This document shows, one piece after another, positions 33,906-42,463 of a stretch of 64,000 bases of DNA. Position numbers and translations under genes: made by a program. A model generated the notes under the pieces. The model saw only the letters and a program-made list of their open reading frames with translations, ran no database searches and was not told the origin of the DNA. The stretch comes from Nostoc sp. TCL26-01 (GTDB taxonomy: Bacteria; Cyanobacteriota; Cyanobacteriia; Cyanobacteriales; Nostocaceae). The stretch covers positions 4,124,001 to 4,188,000 of the forward strand of contig NZ_CP040297.1 in NCBI RefSeq assembly GCF_013393945.1, in the 5' to 3' direction. Position 1 is the first letter of the stretch. Each line of letters starts with the position of its first letter.

Positions 33906-34406
33906 ATGTCAACCCTTTCTGAAGTCAATAGTCCCACATCTACCGACGAGCCAATAACTACATCCGAGGTGAAAACAACATTCTCATCTGAAGAAATTCA
34001 TAAACTCCTACCCCATCGCTATCCCTTCCTCCTGGTAGATAAAATTATTGACTATGTACCAGGTAAAAAAGCTGTAGGTATTAAAAACGTCACCATCAAC
34101 GAACCTCAATTTACAGGTCACTTCCCAGGCAGACCACTGATGCCAGGAGTGCTAATTGTAGAGGCAATGGCACAGGTAGGTGGTATCGTCATGACCCAGC
34201 TACCAGAATTAGAAGGGGGTTTGTTTGTGTTTGCGGGTATCGATAAAGTCCGCTTTCGCCGTCAAGTTGTGCCAGGAGACCAACTGGTATTAACTGTGGA
34301 ACTGTTATGGATCAAACAACGTCGTTTCGGTAAAATGCAAGCGCGTGCTGAAGTTGATGGTCAACTAGCAGCCGAAGGCGAACTGATGTTTTCTCTAATT
34401 AACTAA
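33906..34406 (+). CDS. fabZ: 3-hydroxyacyl-ACP dehydratase FabZ
   Basis: A 166-residue hot-dog fold dehydratase. Catalytic His in LLPHRYPFLLVDKI and Glu in GHFPGRPLMPGVLIVEAMAQVGG. The first 30 residues are a Ser/Thr-rich extension with no domain. It acts in the fatty acid elongation cycle and balances the supply of hydroxyacyl-ACP used by LpxA, which explains its place between lpxC and lpxA. Confidence 0.95.
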   Translation: MSTLSEVNSPTSTDEPITTSEVKTTFSSEEIHKLLPHRYPFLLVDKIIDYVPGKKAVGIKNVTINEPQFTGHFPGRPLMPGVLIVEAMAQVGGIVMTQLPELEGGLFVFAGIDKVRFRRQVVPGDQLVLTVELLWIKQRRFGKMQARAEVDGQLAAEGELMFSLIN

Positions 34407-34655
34407 AAATTAGCTGGCGTGGTGAAGGTATAACCGTGAATTACCTTAACTGAACCCTGAAACAGGATAGCAGTTAAAAAAATTAGCCACAAGAGCATCT
34501 TATAATTTCTTGATTTTCGTCGCCCACACACACTCACTTGCTCTGCCCGACAAATTCGGTCACAGAACACTCACACACTCAGCAATGCCAGGCGCTGCAA
34601 CTTTGACTACCAAAGCCCAGTGTCGGCTCCTTAAGACAGTTCTGGAGATTCACCC

Positions 34656-35474
34656 TTGAAGACGCTTATTCATCCAACTGCTGTAATTCATCCAAATTCG
34701 GAACTGCACCCAACAGTGCAAGTCGGTGCTTATGCTGTGATTGGAGCGCACGTTAAAGTCGGCCCGGAAACAATTATTGGCGCTCATGCAGTGCTAGAAG
34801 GGCCTTGCGAAATTGGGGCGCGAAATCAGATTTTTACAGGTGCTGCTATTGGTATGGAACCCCAGGATTTAAAATTTGTGGGGGAACCTACTTGGGTCAA
34901 AATTGGTGATAACAACTTGATTCGAGAGTATGTCACCATCAACCGCGCTACCGGAGCAGGCCAAGCCACAATTATTGGTAACAATAATTTGTTAATGGCT
35001 TATGTCCATGTGGCTCACAACTGTGTGATTGAAGACTCTGTGATTATCGCTAACTCTGTAGCCTTAGCCGGTCATGTGCATATAGAATCACAAGCCAGGT
35101 TAAGCGGGGTTTTAGGTGTCCACCAATTTGTCCATATTGGTAGACAAGCAATGGTAGGCGGTATGGCACGGATTGACCGTGATGTACCACCATATATGCT
35201 AGTAGAGGGTAATCCAGGACGGATTAGAACCCTCAACTTAGTCGGGCTAAAACGTTCGGGAATGGCAACCAGCGACTTACAACTACTGAAAAAAGCCTTC
35301 CGCATTCTTTACCGTTCTAACATTATGTTTAAGGAAGCACTAGAACAGTTGGAATTGTTAGGGGATACAGAACATTTACAAAACCTCCGGCGCTTTCTGT
35401 TACTCTCGCAAATGCCAGGAAGACGCGGTTTGATCCCTGGTAGAGGTAAATCAGGCGGGAGTGATGAATCGTAG
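34656..35474 (+). CDS. lpxA: UDP-N-acetylglucosamine acyltransferase
   Basis: A 272-residue left-handed beta-helix acyltransferase with hexapeptide repeats over residues 1-190 and a helical C terminus. The catalytic His is H121 in HVAHNCVIED. It begins with TTG at 34656, preceded by TGGAG at about 9 bases, giving MKTLIHPTAVIHP, the normal family start. It transfers a hydroxyacyl chain to UDP-GlcNAc. A 249-base gap separates it from fabZ, and I see no gene or clear hairpin in the gap. Confidence 0.94.
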   Translation: MKTLIHPTAVIHPNSELHPTVQVGAYAVIGAHVKVGPETIIGAHAVLEGPCEIGARNQIFTGAAIGMEPQDLKFVGEPTWVKIGDNNLIREYVTINRATGAGQATIIGNNNLLMAYVHVAHNCVIEDSVIIANSVALAGHVHIESQARLSGVLGVHQFVHIGRQAMVGGMARIDRDVPPYMLVEGNPGRIRTLNLVGLKRSGMATSDLQLLKKAFRILYRSNIMFKEALEQLELLGDTEHLQNLRRFLLLSQMPGRRGLIPGRGKSGGSDES

Positions 35475-35684
35475 TACCCTTTTTCATAAGTTCGTAGCTT
35501 TTTAAACGCAGAGGAACGCTGAGGATTTCCAAAGTGGATTTGCTACGAATTAATGAAATTATGTACCTAGTCAAAAAGCGGGGAGATGAGGAAGATGAGA
35601 AAGTCAGGGGAAATAAGGAAGATTGAGGAGATAAGAGAGGATTCTTCTAATTCCCCCATCTCCAACCCTCAATCCCCAGATAAA

Positions 35685-36839
35685 ATGCGAATATTTATCA
35701 GTACTGGCGAAGTATCAGGAGATTTGCAAGGAGCGCTGTTAATTGCGGCGCTGAAGCGTCAAGCGGTGACTGCTGGGCTGGAATTAGAGATTGTGGCCTT
35801 GGGTGGCGACAAAATGGCAGAGGCAGGAGCGATGATTTTGGGCGATACCACTGGTATTGGTTCAATGGGTTTGCTGGAATCTCTGCCATACGTTTTGCCT
35901 ACTCTGATGGTACAGCGCCGAGCGATCGCCTATCTCAAACAAAATCCCCCAGACTTAGTAGTACTCATCGACTACATGGGGCCGAATCTGGGTATCGGCA
36001 GCTATATGCAAAAACATTTACCCAATGTGCCTGTAGCCTATTACATTGCACCTCAAGAATGGGTCTGGTCGATCGGTTTACGTAATACTTCCCGAATTGT
36101 CGGTTTTACTGATAAACTATTGGCAATTTTCCTCGAAGAAGCTCGTTATTTTCGCAATAACGGCGCTAATGTGAGTTGGGTAGGTCATCCCCTCATTGAC
36201 CGGATGGAAAACGCTCCTAGCCGTCAAGCAGCCCGTTCTCAGTTGGGTATTGCTGATGAAAAAATAGCGATCGCACTCTTACCCGCTTCCCGATGGCAAG
36301 AATTAAAATATTTATTACCAGTAATTTTTCAAGCTGCCCAAAATATCCAAGCTAAGTTACCAGAAGTTCATTTTTGGATTCCTCTATCTTTGGAAGCTTA
36401 TAGAAAATCCATAGAAGCAGCAATTAAGGATTACGGTTTACGCGCGACAATTGTCTCAAGTCAACAAAAAGAAGTATTTGCGGCGGCTGATTTCGCTATT
36501 ACCAAATCAGGCACAGTGAATTTAGAACTCGCATTGTTAAATGTGCCGCAAGTCGTAGTCTATCGCCTCCATCCTGTTACAGTCTGGATTGCTAGAAAAA
36601 TCCTCAAAGGCTCTATCCCCTTTGCTTCGCCAGTTAATTTGGTAGTGATGAAGCCCATTGTGCCAGAGTTTTTACAAGAACAAGCAACCCCAGAAAATAT
36701 TACGCAAGCAGCGATGGAATTACTGCTTAACCCTGAACGCAGACAGCAAACCTTAGCAGATTATCAAGAAATGCGTCAAAGTTTGGGAGAATTAGGAGTA
36801 TGCGATCGGGCAGCGAAGGAAATTTTGGAGATGTTTTAG
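35685..36839 (+). CDS. lpxB: Lipid-A-disaccharide synthase
   Basis: A 384-residue GT19 enzyme counted from ATG 35685 (MRIFISTGEVSGDLQGALL). The frame opens at 35586, but the 33 extra residues are charged, low-complexity and read from a repeat-like AGGAAGATGAG tract, so the downstream start is preferred. Motifs: PPDLVVLIDYMGPNL, YYIAPQEWVW, VGHPLIDRM, and the C-terminal ITKSGTVNLELALLNVPQVVVYR. It condenses UDP-diacylglucosamine with lipid X. LpxD and the later Kdo genes are not in the window. Confidence 0.92.
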   Translation: MRIFISTGEVSGDLQGALLIAALKRQAVTAGLELEIVALGGDKMAEAGAMILGDTTGIGSMGLLESLPYVLPTLMVQRRAIAYLKQNPPDLVVLIDYMGPNLGIGSYMQKHLPNVPVAYYIAPQEWVWSIGLRNTSRIVGFTDKLLAIFLEEARYFRNNGANVSWVGHPLIDRMENAPSRQAARSQLGIADEKIAIALLPASRWQELKYLLPVIFQAAQNIQAKLPEVHFWIPLSLEAYRKSIEAAIKDYGLRATIVSSQQKEVFAAADFAITKSGTVNLELALLNVPQVVVYRLHPVTVWIARKILKGSIPFASPVNLVVMKPIVPEFLQEQATPENITQAAMELLLNPERRQQTLADYQEMRQSLGELGVCDRAAKEILEMF

Positions 36840-37234
36840 AGAGTAATAGTTGTAAAAACTAAATTATCCCTCTTTATTTTGAATTTTGAATTGGTATGAG
36901 ACAGTTGTTCTGAAGCGATCGCTAGACTTTCAAATATTTCTATCCTGCCATTGTTTAGGGTCGCGTTTAACGTGAAAGCAGGCGATAATAGTAATTATAT
37001 TTTCTGACAAAATATTGGTTTTGTACCTCATACTTGGGGGCTTTACGCATCACGACTTGTAAGATTAGACGATCGCACTCAAAAGAGCGATCGCTTATTA
37101 AAATAAGCGATGAAACTGTAGACCCAAAACAAGGTCATACTACAGACTTCGCTGTCATGTATTAATGTAATCAATTTGCTTAATTTATCACATCTCAGTA
37201 AAGTAAATTTGAAAGCATTTTACAGGTCATCAAA
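36840..37234. other. Intergenic region with HIP1 sites
   Basis: About 395 bases between lpxB and the SDR gene, with GCGATCGC octamers near 36917 and 37088 and a short inverted pair around AGCGATCGCTTATTAAAATAAGCGAT (37086-37111, given by position). No gene seen. Confidence 0.45.
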
Positions 37235-37981
37235 ATGACAACTCCCAAAAGAATTGCTGTAGTCACAGGTAGTAATCGAGGGTTAGGCTATGCAATTTCC
37301 CGTAAATTATCTGACATTGGTGTCCATGTAATTCTCACAAGTCGCAAAGAAGCAGAAGGTTTAGCAGCCAAACAGCAACTAGCCAATGAAGGGTTTGATG
37401 CAGACTATCATCTACTCGATGTAACTAATGATGCTAGCGTCCAACAATTTACTGAGTGGTTGCGGGAAACCTATGGCAAAGTAGATATTTTAGTTAACAA
37501 TGCAGGTGTCAATCCTACACCAAAGCCAGAAGAGTCTAGCTTGCTGACGGTTAACCTAGAAACGATGCAAACTACCTTTGAAACCAATGTTCTGGCAGTA
37601 GTCAGAATTTCTCAAGCATTAATCCCCCTCATGAAAGAGCAAAACTACGGACGCATAGTCAATATCTCCACAGAAATGGCATCTTTAACTGCCATTTCCA
37701 CAGACTATTATCCCTTAGCACCCTCTTATCGCCTCTCGAAAATCGGAGTCAATGGTATCACAGTCATTCTTGCTAAAGAACTCCAAGATACAAATATCCT
37801 CGTTAACGCCTATTCTCCCGGCTGGATGAAGACTGACATGGGTGGTGAAAATGCACCTTTTACAGCCGAAGAAGGAGCCGAAACAGCCATTTATCTAGCA
37901 ACACTTCCCGATGGCGGCGCGCAAGGCAAGTTTTTTGCCGAAATGCGGAAGTTTGGCGGCCCTGTGCAAGTGCAGTGGTAG
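37235..37981 (+). CDS. SDR-family oxidoreductase, carbonyl reductase-like
   Basis: A 248-residue classical short-chain dehydrogenase. Cofactor motif TGSNRGLGYAISRKL (residues 12-26), NNAG motif (LVNNAGVNPTP), and the active site S...Y-x3-K with APSYRLSKIGVNG. The pattern GSNRGLG and the C-terminal PDGGAQGKFF resemble animal/plant carbonyl reductase (CBR1-like) rather than FabG. NADPH-dependent reduction of a carbonyl is likely; the substrate is unknown. Convergent with ndhD. Confidence 0.85.
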   Translation: MTTPKRIAVVTGSNRGLGYAISRKLSDIGVHVILTSRKEAEGLAAKQQLANEGFDADYHLLDVTNDASVQQFTEWLRETYGKVDILVNNAGVNPTPKPEESSLLTVNLETMQTTFETNVLAVVRISQALIPLMKEQNYGRIVNISTEMASLTAISTDYYPLAPSYRLSKIGVNGITVILAKELQDTNILVNAYSPGWMKTDMGGENAPFTAEEGAETAIYLATLPDGGAQGKFFAEMRKFGGPVQVQW

Positions 37982-38075
37982 ATCCTGATAAAAATGATAC
38001 AAACACGCGGGTGAGGACACTGCCGTAGCCATTAGTCTCAACTTAACGTGAAACCGCCCGTCCATCAGCCCGTCC

Positions 38076-38165
38076 ACCAGGGATTATAAATCCCTGTCTT
38101 ATAGCTAAAGTCCTCTCAAGAGGACTGAATATCATAGTTCATTTTCCAGGACTTAAGCTATGAGT
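38076..38165. repeat. Multi-hairpin repeat element downstream of the SDR gene
   Basis: Three nested or adjacent inverted repeats: CAGGGATT-ATA-AATCCCTG (38078-38096), AGTCCTCT-CA-AGAGGACT (about 38111-38128), and an outer pair TATAGCTAAAGTCCT (about 38100-38114) with AGGACTTAAGCTATG (38148-38162). The two folds of AGTCCT exclude each other. Similar structured repeats are frequent in Nostoc-type genomes; I know no function. Confidence 0.6.
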
Positions 38166-38176
38166 TTAATAATTTA

Positions 38177-38200
38177 GGGGGTGGTTATGCAACCACCCCC
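38177..38200. terminator. Bidirectional terminator-like hairpin
   Basis: GGGGGTGGTT (38177-38186) and AACCACCCCC (38191-38200) form a perfect 10-bp stem with a 4-nt loop between the convergent SDR and ndhD genes, about 50 bases past the ndhD stop. T-runs on either side are weak. Confidence 0.65.
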
Positions 38201-38252
38201 ATATTCCCCTCAGATTAGAATTTACTTTCAGCACCCTTGGTAGGATGTATAT

Positions 38253-39878
38253 TTATTTTGCAATATTAACTAAACTTTCGACTTGAGCATTTGCCAGGGT
38301 TGGCACTGTGAAAATCTGTGAGTACAGGCTTGTAGGTTGTTGTCTAGCTACAACTGGTAATACCTGACGGGCATGGGAGGCAACTTCTACTGTCTTGACA
38401 TCATAAGTCTGTGTGATCAACTTGGGATACAGACCGATGCCAATGATGGGAACTATCAAACAAGCGGTGATGAATAATTCACGAGGTTTGATATCAGGAA
38501 CTACAGTATCTAAATGTAACTCTTCACTTTGCTGGCCGTAAAACACTTGGCGCAGCATGGACAGTAAGTAAATGGGAGTCAGAATTACGCCGACTGCTGA
38601 TAAGAGGACTACGACAACTTTGAAACTGGAACTGTAGACATCGCTGGTAGCAATACCCAGGAATACCATCAACTCGCCAACGAAGCCACTCATGCCAGGT
38701 AAAGCCAGGGAAGCCATTGCACCGGCGGTATACAGAGCAAAGGTTTTGGGCATTACTTTACCCAGTCCACCGATTTTGTCCATCATTAAGCTGTGAGTAC
38801 GTTCGTAAGTCACACCAGTTAAGAAGAACAAGCTAGCGGCAATTAAACCGTGGGAAACCATTTGTAACATGGCTCCACTCACACCAATTTCTGTGTAGGA
38901 AGCTAAACCAATTAACACAAACCCCATGTGGGCAATTGAAGAGTAAGCCAAGCGGCGTTTGAGGTTGGTTTGAGCAAAGGCACAGCAAGCACCGTAGATA
39001 ATGTTGACTACACCCAAGATGACTAGGACTGGGGCAAAGTAGACATGGGCATCAGGCAGCATTTCCATGTTGAAGCGGATGAGGGAGTAACCACCCATCT
39101 TCAGCAACACACCAGCGAGAATCATGGAACCAGGTGCAGATGCTTCACCGTGAGCATCAGGTAGCCATGTATGTAGAGGGAAAATTGGTAGTTTGACACC
39201 AAAGGCAATCAAGAAACCTGCGTAAGCTAGCAGTTCAATGGCTTTGGGATATTCTTTCATTCCTAGAGAAGCAATATCGAAGGTAACTGTATCTCCAGAG
39301 AATGCCAGGGCAAAACCTCCTACGAGGATAAATATAGAAGCAGCAGCAGTGTAAAGAATGAATTTGGTGGCTGCATACTGGCGTTTTGGCCCTCCCCAGA
39401 TGGAAATCAACAAGTAGACGGGAACTAGCTCGATTTCCCACATCAGGAAGAATAACAGCAAGTCTTGAGCAACGAACACACCCAATTGGGCGCTATACAT
39501 TGCCAACATTAAGCCATAAAATAATCGCGGCTTGTTGGTAACTTTCCAAGCCGCGAAGATTGCCAGAGTGTTGATTAAGCCAGTCAGTAGCACTAGGGGC
39601 ATCGATAAGCCGTCAACTGCTACAGACCAATTCAAACCGATTTGCGGAACCCAAGAGTATTTTTCGACAAATTGGTAGGTTGAGTTTTGGAAGTCGTAGT
39701 TATGCCAGAAGGCATAAATCATCAGGGCAAAATCGGCGATCGCAACTCCCAGACCATACCACCGAACTGTTTTTCCTTCTTTGTCTGGGATTATGGGGAT
39801 GGCTAAGGATGCCACCAAGGGAAAGAGAATTATGGCCGTCAGCCAGGGAAATTCCATAGCATTCATCACTTCTGACAA
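38253..39878 (-). CDS. ndhD: NAD(P)H-quinone oxidoreductase subunit 4, NdhD1 type
   Basis: A 541-residue proton-pumping subunit of NDH-1 with about 14 membrane helices. Family motifs: WEIELVPVYLLISIWGG (essential Glu in helix V), HTWLPDAHGEASAPGSMILAGVLLKMGGY, LKRRLAYSSIAHMGFV and LPGMSGFVGELM. Length and the PGMSGF block match the NdhD1/D2 group used in the respiratory and cyclic NDH-1L complex, rather than the CO2-uptake forms; distinguishing D1 from D2 is from memory. It lies alone on the minus strand, downstream of the thrB pair. Confidence 0.92.
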   Translation of the reverse strand: MSEVMNAMEFPWLTAIILFPLVASLAIPIIPDKEGKTVRWYGLGVAIADFALMIYAFWHNYDFQNSTYQFVEKYSWVPQIGLNWSVAVDGLSMPLVLLTGLINTLAIFAAWKVTNKPRLFYGLMLAMYSAQLGVFVAQDLLLFFLMWEIELVPVYLLISIWGGPKRQYAATKFILYTAAASIFILVGGFALAFSGDTVTFDIASLGMKEYPKAIELLAYAGFLIAFGVKLPIFPLHTWLPDAHGEASAPGSMILAGVLLKMGGYSLIRFNMEMLPDAHVYFAPVLVILGVVNIIYGACCAFAQTNLKRRLAYSSIAHMGFVLIGLASYTEIGVSGAMLQMVSHGLIAASLFFLTGVTYERTHSLMMDKIGGLGKVMPKTFALYTAGAMASLALPGMSGFVGELMVFLGIATSDVYSSSFKVVVVLLSAVGVILTPIYLLSMLRQVFYGQQSEELHLDTVVPDIKPRELFITACLIVPIIGIGLYPKLITQTYDVKTVEVASHARQVLPVVARQQPTSLYSQIFTVPTLANAQVESLVNIAK

Positions 39879-40269
39879 TCGTTTTTTGTTTTCGCTTTTA
39901 ATTACATTATATTAAGGAATTCGTACTTTTGTAAACTTTATTTTCTCCCAAGAAATTAAATTTTGCTGATTGATGGAGATATATACTCATTAAATTCTCA
40001 ATTGTGAGCATAAATGAGAATAAATACTCACTAGGATTAGTAGCGAATCCATTCTAATTACAAAGTTTTGTAACGTCAACAAAAAATGATCGCTCACACT
40101 AGCGTTACAAAGAGGGGATTGGGGATTGGGGATTGGGGGAAAAATCTGAAGTATTCTCTCCTTGTCCCCTTCTTTCATTTTGAATTTTGAATTTTGTTAG
40201 CGCAGCGTTAGCGAGTCCGCGAGCGTCATTTTGAATTGATTTGTCTCCCACACCCCCAACTAGTATTTG
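39879..40269. other. Intergenic region with GGGGATT and GCGAGTCCGCGAGCGTC repeats
   Basis: About 390 bases. 40115-40140 has four GGGGATT units; 40175-40245 has ATTTTGAATT units bracketing GTTAGCGCAGCGTTAGCGAG and GTCCGCGAGCGTC, a frequent GC-rich repeat of Nostoc-type genomes. The AT-rich part near 39900 should hold the ndhD promoter. Confidence 0.55.
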
Positions 40270-40809
40270 CTAGACAATACGATTGACAATTGTCCAGACT
40301 TCTCCATCTGAACGGACGTAAGGAACTGAGATAGTTTTGAATCCGGTGATGAAGGGTTTGTAATAGACTTGCCAATACAAGGGACTGAGTTGATCGGCAC
40401 AAGCTTTGAGGAGGCGGATTTCCTTAGCTAATTCTCCCGCTAGCTGATTGGCTCGTTCGGCATGAACTTGAGCAACTTCTTTGGCTGCTTCTAGCTGCTG
40501 CTGTCGGGTGATTTGTGACGATTGATTTTGCCAGCGAGCTAATTCGGCTTGTTTGCGGTTAAGCTGAATCGTGAGAGTGGCGATCGCATCATCGATCCCT
40601 TTGAGTTCAGCAAATAACTGGGGATTTTCTCTAGCTTGGCGGCGATAAGCTTCCACAATTGCCAGAGGTGAATCATTGTCACTGGAGTTGACATTATTAT
40701 TAATAGTCAGCGTTGCCTGTTCTTGCTGAAGAATTTGGATTTCAGACTGGAGTACGGCGATTTCTGAGTGGAGTTGTTCTAAAGGCAAACTGGGATTAAG
40801 TTCTTTCAT
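40270..40809 (-). CDS. Coiled-coil protein downstream of thrB
   Basis: A 179-residue soluble protein. Residues about 5-40 and 70-135 are coiled coil (LEQLHSEIAVLQSEIQILQQEQ; IATLTIQLNRKQAELARW). The last 35 residues (YWQVYYKPFITGFKTISVPYVRSDGEVWTIVNRIV) are non-coiled and aromatic-rich. No domain recognised. Its start is 8 bases after the thrB stop, so the two are surely cotranscribed, but a role in threonine synthesis is not implied by the sequence. Confidence 0.65.
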   Translation of the reverse strand: MKELNPSLPLEQLHSEIAVLQSEIQILQQEQATLTINNNVNSSDNDSPLAIVEAYRRQARENPQLFAELKGIDDAIATLTIQLNRKQAELARWQNQSSQITRQQQLEAAKEVAQVHAERANQLAGELAKEIRLLKACADQLSPLYWQVYYKPFITGFKTISVPYVRSDGEVWTIVNRIV

Positions 40810-40817
40810 GTTGAATT

Positions 40818-41738
40818 TTAATTTTTAACTGCGCCTTGAGTGTCTAGAGAGAGCGATCGCACTACAGCATTAATACCTGAATCTTGCCAAGCTGTAGACA
40901 TAGCTGTTGCCACATCTGGGGCGTGAGACTCATCTGCTAAAGCTAACAGCGTCGGTCCTGCACCACTAATTACCATGCCATACGCACCAGAGGCGATCGC
41001 TGCCGCATTCACCGCCTCGTAACCAGGAATTAAGGACTGACGATAGGGCTGATGGATTTTGTCTTGTAAAGCTGCTCTTAACCATTCTCCCTTACCAGTT
41101 TCCAAGCCCCGCAACAATAAACCTAAATGGGCAGTATTGAAAATTGCATCAGCGCGACTATATGCAGTGGGTAAAACTCGCCGTGCTTCTGAGGTTGACA
41201 ATTCAAAATCAGGAATTGCGACTACTGGAACAATATGACTATGCCAGGGAACATCACAAATTTCCCAACCAGTCTCACTAGTAGCCGCTAAACGACATCC
41301 GCCTAACAAAGCCGGCACGACATTATCTGGATGTCCTTCTAGGGCGATCGCTAATTCCATCACTTGCACCTGTGACAACGGCTCACTTGCCAATTGATTC
41401 GCCGCCACCAAACCACCGACAATGGCTGTAGCTGAACTACCCAAACCCCGCGCCAGAGGAACACCCAATTCAATCTCGATTTTCACAGGCGGTACTGGCT
41501 GATCTATATATTGATATAACTTGACGAACGCCTGATAGAGCAAATTACTCTCATCCGTTTGCACTCGTGCCGCTTCCGCACCTGTAACTTGAATAATTAA
41601 TCTACCTACATCTAAACGGGTGAACTTGAACTGATTATGTATAGTCAAGGCTGCACCGATGCAATCAAAACCAGGCCCCAAATTAGCAGTGGTGGCAGGA
41701 ACCTTAACTGTGACGGAAGAAACAACAGACATCTGCAA
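40818..41738 (-). CDS. thrB: Homoserine kinase
   Basis: A 306-residue GHMP kinase of threonine synthesis. VKVPATTANLGPGFDCIGAAL opens the fold, the ATP loop is PLARGLGSSATAIVGGLVAAN, and the C-terminal block is GMVISGAGPTLLALA. A second start two codons downstream (MSVVSSVTV) is equally possible. It is followed at 8 bases by the coiled-coil gene. Confidence 0.94.
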   Translation of the reverse strand: MQMSVVSSVTVKVPATTANLGPGFDCIGAALTIHNQFKFTRLDVGRLIIQVTGAEAARVQTDESNLLYQAFVKLYQYIDQPVPPVKIEIELGVPLARGLGSSATAIVGGLVAANQLASEPLSQVQVMELAIALEGHPDNVVPALLGGCRLAATSETGWEICDVPWHSHIVPVVAIPDFELSTSEARRVLPTAYSRADAIFNTAHLGLLLRGLETGKGEWLRAALQDKIHQPYRQSLIPGYEAVNAAAIASGAYGMVISGAGPTLLALADESHAPDVATAMSTAWQDSGINAVVRSLSLDTQGAVKN

Positions 41739-41747
41739 ATACTCATT

Positions 41748-41779
41748 TAATAGTCAATAGTCAATAGTCAATAGTCATT
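41748..41779. repeat. TAGTCAA heptamer array upstream of thrB
   Basis: About four TAGTCAA/TAGTCAT units just upstream of the thrB start. Short member of the heptamer family found throughout the window. Confidence 0.75.
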
Positions 41780-41982
41780 GGCTTTTAGACTATGACTACT
41801 TACCGCACCAATCAACCAGCATCTCATGTAACTGGTTAATTTGCTCATAAAAATGCTCAATCATCTATTGAGCTAAGTAGCAAAAATACTGATTTATTTT
41901 TTAAGATTTGATTTACGTATTTAATTAATGCGTAGTGTTATTATATTTAGATATATTAAATTTTTATATTAAAAATCTCTAA

Positions 41983-42288
41983 ATGAATTATTTACAACGT
42001 TGGGAGCAATATGCTCCTGAAGCATACGCTAATATTCGCTTGTTTTTTATGGCTTTTTACATATTGATTTTAAAAGACAAGGAGGATGAAAACGGAGTTA
42101 CCTACAGCTTCGGGCCAAATGAAGATCATCTTGGAGCTTTATGGCTAGACAAATTGAGTGGTGAAGTTAAGGAGCTTCAAGAAACACCGACTCAAAACCC
42201 ACAGGCCTTTTTTCAAGGGGCAGCTGTAAAGGTTCGACAATATTGGAAAAAAGGACTGTTTCCGGAAAAAACTTGTTGGGCATCTTAA
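41983..42288 (+). CDS. Hypothetical small soluble protein
   Basis: A 101-residue protein that I do not recognise. It is acidic to neutral, with an aromatic N-terminal half (WEQYAPEAYANIRLFFMAFYILIL), a YSFGPNEDHLGALWLDKLSG segment and a basic end (VKVRQYWKKGLFPEKTCWAS). Codon use looks coding and the AT-rich 240-base upstream region could carry a promoter. No neighbour on the same strand. Confidence 0.5.
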   Translation: MNYLQRWEQYAPEAYANIRLFFMAFYILILKDKEDENGVTYSFGPNEDHLGALWLDKLSGEVKELQETPTQNPQAFFQGAAVKVRQYWKKGLFPEKTCWAS

Positions 42289-42463
42289 TATACCAGGGTT
42301 CGTTACTTGCCTACGTCAGGCTATGCGAACATGAACGCAAACTAAAAAAGTTGTATTTTATTCAATGATTATCCCTAAGCTCATGCTACTTAAATATTTA
42401 TTACGTCTTCGTAAATTTCCTGCATCGTTTCTGAATTCTGACTCCTGAATTCTGTTTTGATAA

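Noticed and set aside
35586..35684. Extended N terminus of LpxB
   Set aside because: The 33 extra residues are charged low-complexity from a repeat-like tract; LpxB proteins start at the MRIFISTGEVSGD motif.
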